Shown: positions 15,899-23,374, counted from the stretch's first letter. The stretch: DNA of 27,833 nucleotides from Methanoregula sp. UBA276 (GCA_002508495.1 DANA01000059.1:1-27833), one strand, 5' to 3'. Translations and numbers: made by a program. Notes: generated by a model from the letters alone, not told the origin.

Positions 15899-16651
15899 GT
15901 GCACTATCATGGAACGGTTGTCGCAAAACCGATACCCTCTCATCAGATATTCACCGGTACGCTTTTTGATCAAACAGACCAGGCTACGGATTTTATTCTC
16001 TCAAAAATCAATCGCATCGTTCCTCCCCGCGATTCTGCACCGGTCAGTGAAACTAAGTATGAGATTCCCAAAGAAGTGATTCAGGAAGCGGTTGTCAATG
16101 CAGTTGCTCACCGGGATTATACCTCGGCTGCAAGCGTGCAGGTGAGTGTCTTTTCAGATCGGATTGAAGTGCGAAACCCCGGCCATCTTCCCCCGGACCT
16201 TACATTTGAGGACTTGAAGATCAAGCATAGTTCCAGGCCACGCAATCACCGGATCGCTCTTCCTCTTTACCTCACCCACTATATCGAGAAGATCGGATAC
16301 GGGACAATCCAGATGACAACCGGATGCAGAGACGCTGGTCTTCCGGAACCCGAATTTGCCCAGAGCGGCGGGGAATTTGTTGTCACACTCTGGAGAGACT
16401 GGCTGACTGATTCAGTGCTGGCAGAACTCGGACTCAATGAACGACAAAAACGAGCAATCCAATTCGTGAAAGAAAAAGGCCGTCTCAATAACTCCGAATA
16501 TCAAAACCTTGTAAAAATTTCTATGCGTAACGCCAGCCGGGACCTTACCAATCTCGTAGAAAAAGGAATTTTTGAGAAGAAAGGCATTCACGGGAAAGGG
16601 GTCCATTACATTCTGGGTAAAAGAGCCAGAAAAGCGCCAGAAGCGCCATGA
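15899..16651 (+). CDS. DUF4062 / Schlafen-like protein, C-terminal part (after amber codon)
   Basis: This is the continuation, in the same frame, of the gene at 15191; the first recognisable codons after the stop (15890) read IKCVHYHGT, as in uninterrupted relatives. It contains the HATPase_c_4-like region (YEIPKEVIQEAVVNAVAHRDY, RIEVRNPGHLP, YIEKIGYGTIQM) and a C-terminal winged helix (about residues 175-240). A GTG at 15899 could restart translation, but no ribosome site is visible. Without the N-terminal part the product would lack the sensor domain. The most likely view is one nonsense-mutated gene of about 486 codons. Confidence 0.7.
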   Translation: MHYHGTVVAKPIPSHQIFTGTLFDQTDQATDFILSKINRIVPPRDSAPVSETKYEIPKEVIQEAVVNAVAHRDYTSAASVQVSVFSDRIEVRNPGHLPPDLTFEDLKIKHSSRPRNHRIALPLYLTHYIEKIGYGTIQMTTGCRDAGLPEPEFAQSGGEFVVTLWRDWLTDSVLAELGLNERQKRAIQFVKEKGRLNNSEYQNLVKISMRNASRDLTNLVEKGIFEKKGIHGKGVHYILGKRARKAPEAP

Positions 16652-17421
16652 GCCCCGAAGCGGATTTCGATGATGGAGGAAAACCCGGAAAGCATAAGAG
16701 CCATATTAGCGCCAAAAGCGCCATGCTGAAATCTCCCGTAGGGGGAAGGGACCTGAGAACCTGACCTCAAGGATCCAGATAACAATTTTGCCTTATATTA
16801 AGAAGGGTCTTAAAAGGGTCCAAACGTGCCGGCCACCCCCAAAGGAAAAGGGCCTGATGACCCGGCATCTGTATATCTTCAAGAGATAGATTGGCGTCTG
16901 TATATATGACCCGGAACTGTAGTGGTTTGTTATCGATGAATCGGGTGAGAAAACCCCGCAGGTGGGGGGTATACACTATCCCCCCCCATGAAAATGTGCT
17001 TGGGAGACGGGTTCACAAAAAAGAACAAATCGATTCACAGAATCTCAAGAAAAGTGCGAGGGATGGGTGCTCTTTTTCGGAGGTCAAATCTCTGTTTTTG
17101 TTGCCTTTCATGACAAATCCTCCGTTTTACGCAGCTATTTCCGCACCCGGAGTAAATAAAGTTTTCAGTCGGTAGCTACTTGCGGGCCGGTTTTAATCGG
17201 AAAACGCGATTGTTGGGTACAGACAAAACGTGGAGTTAGTCTATCTATTAAGTAAAACGGCAATTTTCGTGTGCAGTTAGAACGATAGTAATGTCTCAAT
17301 TGTTCTCCGTATTTGTTGGGTGTGGTCGTTGTTTGTTCAAGAAATTAGAAGACCAAAAAATGCATTAAAATCGTTCCCGAAATCGCTCATAAGTTTTCAT
17401 TCATAATACTAAAATAAAAAC
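16652..17421. other. Gene-free stretch containing the left edge of the integrated element
   Basis: No supported gene lies in 770 bp. Visible items are two pairs of AGCGCCA repeats (about 16635-16650 and 16710-16725), an inverted G6/C8 pair with a ten-base loop at 16964-16987, and the 13-bp copy of the tRNA-Leu 3' end at 17054-17066. From about 17070 to the right, A+T content rises and stays high to about 21700. Confidence 0.45.
17054..17066 (+). repeat. Left attachment site (copy of tRNA-Leu 3' end)
   Basis: TGCGAGGGATGGG is identical to, and in the same orientation as, the last 13 bases of the tRNA-Leu gene (23375-23387). For this particular 13-mer, chance occurrence in 28 kb is unlikely (below one in a thousand). 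The match ends abruptly on both sides, so the core is short. Confidence 0.55.
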
Positions 17422-17754
17422 CTAATCCGATTTTTCCTTTGGCTTCAGAATTTTATACCCAATTATTAGTACGATAATTGCGACTACGAGGGCTCCACCA
17501 TACGATAGCGTTTGTGTACCTATTATGATACCAACGACATTAATTATTACAAAAACTAGGGCCGCAAGAATTCCACATCCGGGCCAATCTTTTAGCGCAT
17601 ACCCTAGAAACGAATAATTCTTGAGGATTTTTGAGAAAATCCAACCCAGAACCACAACCACAACAAGAAGCTGAATGAATGCTTCAAGTATTTTTGATGG
17701 AGAGGTTGCACCATACAAAAATCCAAATGCAATTATTTCAAATATAGAGGCCAT
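17422..17754 (-). CDS. Hypothetical membrane protein, 110 aa
   Basis: This A+T-rich gene encodes a protein with about three hydrophobic segments: residues 26-45 (IQLLVVVVVLGWIFSKIL), 60-78 (GILAALVFVIINVVGIIIG) and 84-102 (GALVVAIIVLIIGYKIL). It ends in a basic/acidic tail KPKEKSD. No family is recognised. The start ATG at 17754 has a good ribosome site (GAGGGTG six bases upstream). It lies just inside the left end of the integrated element and shares a promoter-like sequence with the zinc-ribbon gene upstream. Confidence 0.65.
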   Translation of the reverse strand: MASIFEIIAFGFLYGATSPSKILEAFIQLLVVVVVLGWIFSKILKNYSFLGYALKDWPGCGILAALVFVIINVVGIIIGTQTLSYGGALVVAIIVLIIGYKILKPKEKSD

Positions 17755-17781
17755 TCTTACACCCTCGTTTTATCTAATTAC

Positions 17782-17808
17782 GGAAATATTTTTTTATTTG
17801 ATATTTGG
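17782..17808 (-). promoter_or_regulatory. Shared A/T-rich promoter element, copy 1
   Basis: About 30-55 bp upstream of the 110-aa gene, this stretch contains a run around TTTTTTTATTTGAT that is nearly repeated at 18783-18811 in front of the zinc-ribbon gene. Read on the minus strand it holds AAATAAAAAAATAT, an archaeal TATA-type sequence. Confidence 0.45.
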
Positions 17809-17855
17809 CGATGTGGTTATGCCCAGATTCCGGGCAGGTGCAGAATAATTAAGTA

Positions 17856-18740
17856 TCAATTGGCTCTACTGAAACTAAGTTGGATACTCCCAATTTCAGT
17901 AATTTGATCATTTTTGATAAGTATATAAGCTGTATAAGGGTATTGTTGATCCATTTTCAAGGTTTCTAATGAACTTTTCACTGGAAATTTCCAACCCCCA
18001 TACTGGACGAGGAGAGTGAAATTGGTCTTTTGATCTAATGGATCACGTCCGGTTAACAATCCATTTACAGAAATAAAATTCCAGTAGGGTGTTTTGGGAA
18101 TATTGCCATAACAATTATCTACGGCACCTATTTCATAAACGGACTTATCTGCTCTTTTGAAAATTTCTCCCGCATAGAATCCTTGTAATTTTGAATTTCT
18201 TGGAGAGGATAGATTTAATCCATACAAGGGATCATCCACGATATCTGGAAATATATATTCCATTTCACAATTGGTAATTCCGGGTTGGTCATGAAGGGTT
18301 TTATAATTGAAAGAATTTACAAAGGGTTCTGTGAATTTTTTAGTTTGCGTAGGTTGAGGGGCAGAGGTTGGAATGGTCGTCGAGATCGTTTCTATTGATG
18401 TCACTGATGCAACTGTTGTCACTGATGCAACCGTGATGGTTGGTTGTGGAGATAACGCCGTTTGAATGGGTGCCATTGTAGTGTTAGGCATTAACGTATA
18501 TTGCGGAGTTGTTATTGTGGGATTCTGCGCCGTGTTCGCATTCATCCCGAAAACAAACGCCGACATCATAGCCGCACCTGTAATAACTATGATTATTATT
18601 GCAATGATAACCGCCATCCAAAATAGAACACCACGTTTTTTTAGAGGAGATGTTTGTCTAGCTTGATTTATAGGAGCTCCACATGAAATGCAAAAGGAAG
18701 CATCGTCATCATTCTTAAATCCGCATTTTTTACAGAACAT
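17856..18740 (-). CDS. Zinc-ribbon membrane protein with extracytoplasmic domain, 294 aa
   Basis: The protein starts with a zinc ribbon (Cys3, Cys6, Cys17, Cys20; CxxC-x10-CxxC) in the cytoplasm. One membrane helix follows (about 38-68, rich in Ile/Val), then a Thr/Ser/Pro-rich stalk (about 72-135, with VASVT repeated), and a C-terminal domain of about 155 residues outside the cell that I do not recognise (LYGLNLSSPRNSKLQGFYAGEIF region). The layout is common in archaea for proteins of unknown function. No ribosome site is visible; the start at 18740 gives a complete ribbon. It is a cargo gene of the integrated element. Confidence 0.7.
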   Translation of the reverse strand: MFCKKCGFKNDDDASFCISCGAPINQARQTSPLKKRGVLFWMAVIIAIIIIVITGAAMMSAFVFGMNANTAQNPTITTPQYTLMPNTTMAPIQTALSPQPTITVASVTTVASVTSIETISTTIPTSAPQPTQTKKFTEPFVNSFNYKTLHDQPGITNCEMEYIFPDIVDDPLYGLNLSSPRNSKLQGFYAGEIFKRADKSVYEIGAVDNCYGNIPKTPYWNFISVNGLLTGRDPLDQKTNFTLLVQYGGWKFPVKSSLETLKMDQQYPYTAYILIKNDQITEIGSIQLSFSRAN

Positions 18741-18782
18741 TCTTATGAATCCGTCTAATAGGTTCTTTTTTTCTGTGATGCA

Positions 18783-18811
18783 GGATATATTTTTTTATTT
18801 GATTATATTGG
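18783..18811 (-). promoter_or_regulatory. Shared A/T-rich promoter element, copy 2
   Basis: This is a near copy of 17782-17808, placed 43-71 bp upstream of the zinc-ribbon gene. It includes the same TTTTTTTATTTGAT core and the flanking GGA at one end and TTGG at the other. Confidence 0.45.
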
Positions 18812-18899
18812 GACTTATGCAGTTGAAGTAAGAAATTCGAGAAGTCACTACTACACTCCCCAGCTATGAAACGATTAGAAAGTTGGATTAGCAATAAAA

Positions 18900-19212
18900 G
18901 GGAAGTGGCGGATTGGCTCATACCCGCTGATTCCGGATCCTTATCTGGGTGAACAATCCGAAAAACCCTGAAAAAACCATATTGCCGGAGGTGCACGACT
19001 AATCCTTCGGGCAGGATATCGGAATCCGAAACCGAACGGTTACCGGTGTTATCTGGATCAACCAACCGGTTGGATTTGAGTCGGGTACACCAGTGCCACT
19101 TCAGGAATCGGATTAATTTCAGGTTTTCAATACTTGAATACAAGGAATCGATGATGACACACCCCGGACGAAACGTCCATTCACCAGCCGCTCGTAACAT
19201 ATCAGGTAGCTT
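18900..19212 (-). pseudogene. IS4-type transposase remnant
   Basis: About 95 codons on the minus strand match the central part of IS4/IS701-like DDE transposases: VIIDSLYSSIENLKLIR with the catalytic Asp, WHWCTRLKSNRLVDPD, and GLVVHLRQYGFFRVFRIV. The N-terminal third and the C-terminal third with the last catalytic Glu are missing, and the match dissolves after about 18931. No inverted-repeat ends are visible. It is a decayed insertion inside the element. Confidence 0.65.
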
Positions 19213-19241
19213 CACTCTAATTGGCTTTGGGATTAGACATG

Positions 19242-19418
19242 TTATGAGTGATACAAGTAATAACCAATCCAGACATAACACCCGCCAATCACAATAAATA
19301 ATATTCCATACGAGAGCGGATTTTGTTGAAAAACATTCCAGTTTTGCATCAAGTCCAATATAATAAAAACAAGACCAAGAAGTAAAAGAATAACCCCAAT
19401 CGCTTTATTTAATCTCAT
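19242..19418 (-). CDS. Hypothetical small membrane protein, 58 aa
   Basis: A minus-strand frame starts at ATG 19418 and ends with TAA at 19242. It encodes two hydrophobic helices: residues 7-23 (IGVILLLLGLVFIILDL) and 38-56 (GILFIVIGGCYVWIGYYLY), joined by a polar turn QNWNVFQQNPLSY. It begins with a basic MRLNK. The pattern is that of a real membrane protein rather than a chance frame. No family is known to me, and the ribosome site is weak. Confidence 0.55.
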   Translation of the reverse strand: MRLNKAIGVILLLLGLVFIILDLMQNWNVFQQNPLSYGILFIVIGGCYVWIGYYLYHS

Positions 19419-19647
19419 ATATTCACATTCCCTACTTACAGGCTGTATATTTCAAATATGATATACAATTTGATCTGAATTTGTAAAAATTACCAACGAT
19501 CCAACTATGATTAACACTTTGAATTATCCATCATCAAGTTAACAGAACCCATTTTAAATTAGCAACGAACCAATTTCCTACTTGTGTCTGACGATAACGC
19601 AAGAATTACATAAGAAAATATATCTCTTCTAAAAATAATGAGAGTCT

Positions 19648-19752
19648 ATGGCGAAAACCCCCGTGCCGAATACAACACCTCCTAAAACAAAAGTACCGAA
19701 TACGACTCCGCCAAAATCCCCTAATCCGGATACTCGCTTAAAGAAAAGGTGA
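19648..19752 (+). CDS. Hypothetical 34-aa Pro/Thr/Lys-rich peptide
   Basis: The frame from ATG 19648 encodes a 34-residue basic peptide with VPNTTPPK occurring twice. A TATA-like AAAATATAT at about 19615-19622 puts the expected transcription start almost on the ATG, so the mRNA could be leaderless. It ends 14 bases before the start of the zinc-ribbon gene at 19767 and is probably co-transcribed with it. The function is unknown. Confidence 0.4.
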   Translation: MAKTPVPNTTPPKTKVPNTTPPKSPNPDTRLKKR

Positions 19753-19766
19753 GGGAGGATCAATTC

Positions 19767-19925
19767 ATGATTGAATGCCCAAGATGCCACACCCTAAACC
19801 CGGATGACGAGGATACTAATTATTGTAGAAAATGCAACGAACCCCTCCGGAGAGAGGGCAGAGGTAGAAGACCCAGAACTGGACTTTGTGATGGAATAAA
19901 GGTACCGAGGTCTGGTGGGTTTTAA
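19767..19925 (+). CDS. Small zinc-ribbon protein, 52 aa
   Basis: The ATG at 19767 follows a very good ribosome site (GGGAGGAT). The protein has a zinc ribbon (CPRC at residues 4-7 and CRKC at 20-23) and then a strongly basic Arg/Gly tail (RREGRGRRPRTG). It could bind nucleic acid. The ribbon resembles the one at the C-terminus of the integrase (QCPRC to CASCG). It is probably the second gene of a two-gene unit. Confidence 0.6.
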   Translation: MIECPRCHTLNPDDEDTNYCRKCNEPLRREGRGRRPRTGLCDGIKVPRSGGF

Positions 19926-19991
19926 CTTCTATCTTTTTAAAATCTTTGATTAACCAGACACCATAAATTATCTTATAGAATCAAGGTAGCT

Positions 19992-20426
19992 ATGGGAAAT
20001 TACAAAAAATGTTTAGCAATAGCGTTGGTTATTGCGGTGATAATTGCCATAATTACAATGTATTATACAAAAAATCAAGAATACTCAGTTCTAATGTTTT
20101 TTGGAACATCTATTGCAATTATGATATATTTTTTCTCTAATGGTTGTTCGCATTGTGAGAATTTAGCTGCAATCATTTTTAATAAAACAGAATTGGTTGA
20201 TACAAAAAAAAGAGAAACGCATTTTGTCAAACAGAAGGCAGTTGGGAAATCGGTACGAAGAGATTATGACGGTAATGTAATAGATGAAACCACACATTAT
20301 AGAGATGTAAACCACGTTAAAACTACTACAATAAACACATATGAGGACACATTCGTATGTAAATATTGTGGGGCCACATCAAAAAGACGATATGAAAAAC
20401 GGTCATCTAAATCTCGCCGGGAATGA
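19992..20426 (+). CDS. Hypothetical membrane protein with paired CxxC motifs, 144 aa
   Basis: The N-terminal half holds two membrane helices (about 6-25 and 32-49). The C-terminal half is soluble and basic and ends in KRRYEKRSSKSRRE. Two cysteine pairs, CSHC (52-55) and CKYC (near 124-127), could bind one zinc ion between them, with about 70 intervening residues. I recognise no family. AAGGTAG just before the ATG is a possible ribosome site, and an A/T-rich stretch at 19963-19978 a possible TATA box. Confidence 0.65.
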   Translation: MGNYKKCLAIALVIAVIIAIITMYYTKNQEYSVLMFFGTSIAIMIYFFSNGCSHCENLAAIIFNKTELVDTKKRETHFVKQKAVGKSVRRDYDGNVIDETTHYRDVNHVKTTTINTYEDTFVCKYCGATSKRRYEKRSSKSRRE

Positions 20427-20456
20427 CTTTTTTAAACCGTATAATTTTTTCCATCG
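20427..20456 (+). terminator. T-rich terminator after the CxxC membrane protein gene
   Basis: Two runs of six Ts (about 20430 and 20448) follow the stop codon directly. Confidence 0.4.
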
Positions 20457-20563
20457 CAATCGCTTCTTACTCATCGGACAGTAATCAAAATAACCCCGGG
20501 ATGGACAGTGTATCCCTTATATCTCCTCAATGCATCCGTGTGTTTAAGGGTACGTAATCTCAC

Positions 20564-20683
20564 GTGAACTTACCAGAAACACCTGTGTGCAGTGTCCAAA
20601 AGAACAGTCATGATAAATTAGATTTTTCCATAGTGAATGCTCCTGAGAACCTTTATGAGTACCCTCCAGAAACCCTCGGCTGA
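20564..20683 (+). CDS. Possible 39-aa protein upstream of the 141-aa gene
   Basis: A GTG at 20564, with AAGGGT about a dozen bases upstream, opens a 39-codon frame that ends six bases before the next gene's ATG. It contains the heptapeptide PVCSVQK, which also occurs in the 141-aa protein (residues 41-47). The shared peptide suggests either a small related gene or the relic of a duplicated first copy. Confidence 0.35.
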   Translation: MNLPETPVCSVQKNSHDKLDFSIVNAPENLYEYPPETLG

Positions 20684-20689
20684 TAGTAT

Positions 20690-21115
20690 ATGAACAATAC
20701 AACTTCAGCAACGGTGGAATCCGGTGAAAACACCGATTCCAAGGTAACGAAATTTGAAATGGTAATGGTCTGCACCCTTGACCGGACGAAAACCGGCGAA
20801 CAGAACCCGGTTTGCAGTGTCCAGAAGATTCGGATGCTGGATGAAAACCCTGAAAAAACTGATGGTGCCATTCCGTCAGAGAAAAAATCTCAGGCACCAA
20901 CCAATGAAAATGATAAGCCTGGATCTGATGATGCCGAAAATAACCAGACATGCCCACTTCCCCCCAAGGGAATGACGGCATCTAAAAAAGAGGACGCGAT
21001 GGTTGACTGCATGATGAAATGCGATGAGAATAAGGAGTCCGAACCCGCCAAAACGAAAGACAAATTCATACCAAAAGGATGGAAGCCCATCAGGAAGAAA
21101 AAGGATACCTTGTAG
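20690..21115 (+). CDS. Hypothetical hydrophilic protein, 141 aa
   Basis: This strongly charged, soluble protein is rich in Lys, Glu, Asp, Asn and Pro, with no membrane segment. Five cysteines are scattered (around residues 28, 42, 88, 107 and 111). The first 50 residues look folded (KFEMVMVCTLDR to PVCSVQKIRMLD), the middle looks disordered, and the C-terminus is basic (FIPKGWKPIRKKKDTL). No family is recognised. The ribosome site is weak. It converges on the minus-strand gene at 21131 with a shared hairpin between them. Confidence 0.55.
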   Translation: MNNTTSATVESGENTDSKVTKFEMVMVCTLDRTKTGEQNPVCSVQKIRMLDENPEKTDGAIPSEKKSQAPTNENDKPGSDDAENNQTCPLPPKGMTASKKEDAMVDCMMKCDENKESEPAKTKDKFIPKGWKPIRKKKDTL

Positions 21116-21130
21116 AGGTATCCCCAAACT

Positions 21131-21382
21131 TTACCGTCTTTTTACGACGGTATCATTTTTGCCAATCAACTGATACATCTTCGGGTAGTGCTGTGTCCTA
21201 CCATCCACTTTTACCGATTTCACATCGCCACTGTTTACAAGATCGGACAACAAAGCGCGACAGATCTCATACACAGTTGACTGGATGTCAGCCAGCGTGA
21301 ACGGTCTATCAGCGAATTCGTTCTCGATTATGTCAAGGACGGGTTTCTTGTGTGCCCCGCCACCACGGACAGCTTTCGACAT
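21131..21382 (-). CDS. Small probable winged-helix DNA-binding protein, 83 aa
   Basis: The start ATG at 21382 has a near-perfect ribosome site (AAGGAGGTG nine bases upstream). The protein pattern suggests a winged helix: an N-terminal helix (KKPVLDIIENEF), FTLADIQSTV and CRALLSDLVNSGDV as further helices, then a wing KSVKVDGRTQHYPKMYQL. It ends in a basic tail. I cannot name a family. It is three bases downstream of the 52-aa gene, so both are read from one mRNA. It is a candidate repressor or copy-control protein of the element. Confidence 0.65.
   Translation of the reverse strand: MSKAVRGGGAHKKPVLDIIENEFADRPFTLADIQSTVYEICRALLSDLVNSGDVKSVKVDGRTQHYPKMYQLIGKNDTVVKRR
21132..21152. terminator. 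Hairpin between convergent genes
   Basis: TACCGTC (21132-21138) and GACGGTA (21146-21152) form a 7-bp stem with a seven-base loop. It overlaps the last codons of the 21131 gene and lies 16 bases after the stop of the 141-aa gene. It can act on both strands. Confidence 0.45.
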
Positions 21383-21385
21383 GCT

Positions 21386-21544
21386 TCAGTCCACCTCCTT
21401 ACGAGAGGCGTTCTGATCGGTCGTGGGAGTTGGGCAGGAGTATGCCCATTCGCCAGATGCAATAAGTTGACGGGCAATTAGTTGGTGAAACAATGGGAGC
21501 AACGCTATTTGGTCGGGTGTGACGACCCTTTTAGTTTTTTTCAT
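21386..21544 (-). CDS. Hypothetical 52-aa protein
   Basis: The ATG at 21544 follows AAAGGTGA at five bases, a good ribosome site. The protein has a basic start (MKKTKRV), a helical middle (ALLPLFHQLIARQLIASG) and a polar end. The frame is open further upstream, but that part runs through the 43-bp repeat and looks non-coding. A TATA box at 21625-21630 lies about 80 bases upstream. It is the first gene of a pair with the winged-helix gene. Confidence 0.5.
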   Translation of the reverse strand: MKKTKRVVTPDQIALLPLFHQLIARQLIASGEWAYSCPTPTTDQNASRKEVD

Positions 21545-21624
21545 TGAGTCACCTTTTGCCTGTCCACTCGCCAGCGTTCCTCCGAACAACTGCCGTATGG
21601 ACGGCGATACTATGACCCGTCGGG

Positions 21625-21630
21625 TATAAA
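21625..21630 (-). promoter_or_regulatory. TATA box for the 52-aa / winged-helix gene pair
   Basis: On the minus strand TTTATA in the context GATTTATACCC is a standard archaeal TATA box. It predicts a start near 21600 and a leader of about 55 bases. Confidence 0.4.
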
Positions 21631-21676
21631 TCGTTCTTGGCCAGTAGAAACAGCAAAAAACCAACGCAACATGGTT

Positions 21677-21719
21677 CTTTTTCTTTTCTAAAAATGTTCT
21701 ATGGACGAAAATCAAAAAT
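21677..21719. repeat. 43-bp direct repeat, copy 1
   Basis: The 43 bases at 21677-21719 are identical to 21953-21995. This copy lies directly downstream of the integrase relic, just as the other copy lies directly downstream of the intact integrase gene. Confidence 0.9.
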
Positions 21720-21724
21720 CAGGG

Positions 21725-21921
21725 AATTTCCGGTTGTGTCTGACGATAGCAGGGCACAAACAGCCAGAAGTTGCGTTAGAAGAAACTCTTTAGCGCGCTC
21801 CATAATTAGTGTTTACACACTGGGATTACATCCCGATCTCCGTCGTCAGCGTGTCTATCGTCATCTTTGCACCCGGTACCGTGCCGCACGCTTCGGCTTG
21901 CGCAGCAATTGGCTGTGGTGG
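21725..21921 (-). pseudogene. Relic of a second integrase gene 3' end
   Basis: On the minus strand this stretch aligns with the last 65 codons of the integrase gene (residues about 362-426). Shared pieces include CAATTGGCTGTGG, TCTCGTCGTCAG-type and TTTGCATC-type blocks, and TTCCGGTTGT at the end. Translated, it gives ANCCAS, then after a frame change MTID-LTTEIG and EFLLTQ, interrupted by stops. It is clearly diverged, unlike the 43-bp repeat beside it, which is perfect. Confidence 0.6.
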
Positions 21922-21952
21922 ATCTCCACAGCAAACTCAACGGAAAAGAGTC

Positions 21953-21995
21953 CTTTTTCTTTTCTAAAAATGTTCTATGGACGAAAATCAAAAAT
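21953..21995. repeat. 43-bp direct repeat, copy 2
   Basis: This exact copy of 21677-21719 begins eight bases past the stop of the intact integrase gene. Confidence 0.9.
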
Positions 21996-22003
21996 AAGAA
22001 GAA

Positions 22004-23290
22004 TTATGGGCTTTCCGGTTGTATCTTCCCCGTGATTGGTAGTGGCACGACCGTAATATCCCGTGGCTGGGTGAGGAGGAACTCCTCAACCCGGTTCATG
22101 ATCAGTTTGTACAAGGGATGCGCCTCGATCTCGGTCGTCAGCTCATCAATCGTTACTTTTGCATCCGGGGTAAGCGGCACGCCACAGCTCGCGCAATAAT
22201 TGGCTGTGGGCGCGTTCATGACCGCACAGCGCGGGCACTGCCGGAGAGTCAGTGCCAGATTATCCGGTATAGGCTCCGGCTCGATCCCGTTGAGCTCGGA
22301 AAGCTCCGACACGATATCCGCGTTCGTGAGATGGGCGTACGTGGCAAGCATCTTTGTGCTCTGGTTGCCCCACCCGATTTCACGGATACTGTACTCCCTG
22401 ACCTTTTGCCGCATCAACTGGGTGATTCTGGAATGCCGGAAAACGTGCGGCGTCACTTTTTTTGTGATACCGGCGCGTACTGCCAGAACCCTAATCCTCT
22501 TGAACAGGGACTGATAGCGCATCGGTTGCATCTTGATCTCCCCAATGAAGACAAATGCATCACCTTCCGGTGTGTAAGGATAATCCGCTTTCCACGCGGC
22601 AAGATAAGGCCGGGCAAAGAAGAGCGGGATATGCCGGGGTTTACCGGTCTTCACGTTGACGTTCAGAACGACATTGGTCTTCTCAAAGGAGACCTGATCC
22701 CACGTCAGCATAGCCAGCTCCTTAATCCGGAGACCGCCTTCGAAAAGGACACTGATGATCGCTCGGTCAATTGACCGGTTACAGACTGAGATCATGGCGT
22801 GGATCTCCTCATCGGTCAACATCTGGCCGGCAACCTTCGTCATGGTATTGCCACCCGGCACTTTGATCTCTTTGATATCTTCCTTTGGAATCGAAGAGAA
22901 GCCCTTCTTGATCATCCAAAGATAGAACTTCTTGAGAGCGGAAATATCGTCGCGGATCGTGTTCTGGGAATAGGGATGACCATCGACAATGGCATCTTTC
23001 AGGTTTTTTATCCCATTGTAGATGTCTTCGATTGCGTTCTGCCGGTACGGTTTCCGCAGGAACCGCCGCCATTTGACAAGGTGGAACGTGAGCTTGTTAG
23101 ACCTGCCGACACTGATGTTGGCAGTCACGCCAACCCAAGCAACGTGTTGTTCGATAAGCGTGCGATCATCTTCGGTGATTCTCCCGCCTTCCAGCGCGTA
23201 CCGAAGAGAATTGCCGGCGTATTCCGCTTTGATATGATGGAACCCGGCTGCCGGCGGCGTCGTGTTCTGTGCAGTTTGATCGCTTGACAC
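22004..23290 (-). CDS. Tyrosine recombinase / integrase with C-terminal zinc ribbon
   Basis: This 428-aa site-specific recombinase has an N-terminal core-binding SAM-like domain (about 35-145) and a catalytic domain (about 155-330). The active-site residues are Arg188 (GGLRIKEL), a Lys at 214 or 217, His282-x-x-Arg285 (PHVFRHS), Trp307 in the second His position (GWGNQS), and nucleophile Tyr318 (ATYAHL). A zinc ribbon follows (Cys352, Cys355, Cys366, Cys369) and a C-terminal tail of about 55 residues. It lies 84 bases from tRNA-Leu and most likely integrates the element there. On the minus strand, TTTAAGAA near 23315 is a TATA box that predicts an almost leaderless mRNA. Confidence 0.92.
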   Translation of the reverse strand: MSSDQTAQNTTPPAAGFHHIKAEYAGNSLRYALEGGRITEDDRTLIEQHVAWVGVTANISVGRSNKLTFHLVKWRRFLRKPYRQNAIEDIYNGIKNLKDAIVDGHPYSQNTIRDDISALKKFYLWMIKKGFSSIPKEDIKEIKVPGGNTMTKVAGQMLTDEEIHAMISVCNRSIDRAIISVLFEGGLRIKELAMLTWDQVSFEKTNVVLNVNVKTGKPRHIPLFFARPYLAAWKADYPYTPEGDAFVFIGEIKMQPMRYQSLFKRIRVLAVRAGITKKVTPHVFRHSRITQLMRQKVREYSIREIGWGNQSTKMLATYAHLTNADIVSELSELNGIEPEPIPDNLALTLRQCPRCAVMNAPTANYCASCGVPLTPDAKVTIDELTTEIEAHPLYKLIMNRVEEFLLTQPRDITVVPLPITGKIQPESP

Positions 23291-23374
23291 ATTACGTTGA
23301 GTCGTGCGGGTATTCTTAAACGTTCTCAGAAAACCCGAAACTTTTTCAGAAGAGATTTGACCTTGAGGGATGAA

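Noticed and set aside
16845..16910. Possible C/D box small RNA (TGATGA at 16855)
   Set aside because: No matching D box at the right distance; the C-box match alone is weak.
16891..17175. Plus-strand frame of 94 codons across the left attachment site
   Set aside because: It has an irregular composition, passes through a G/C run, and has no ribosome site or domain.
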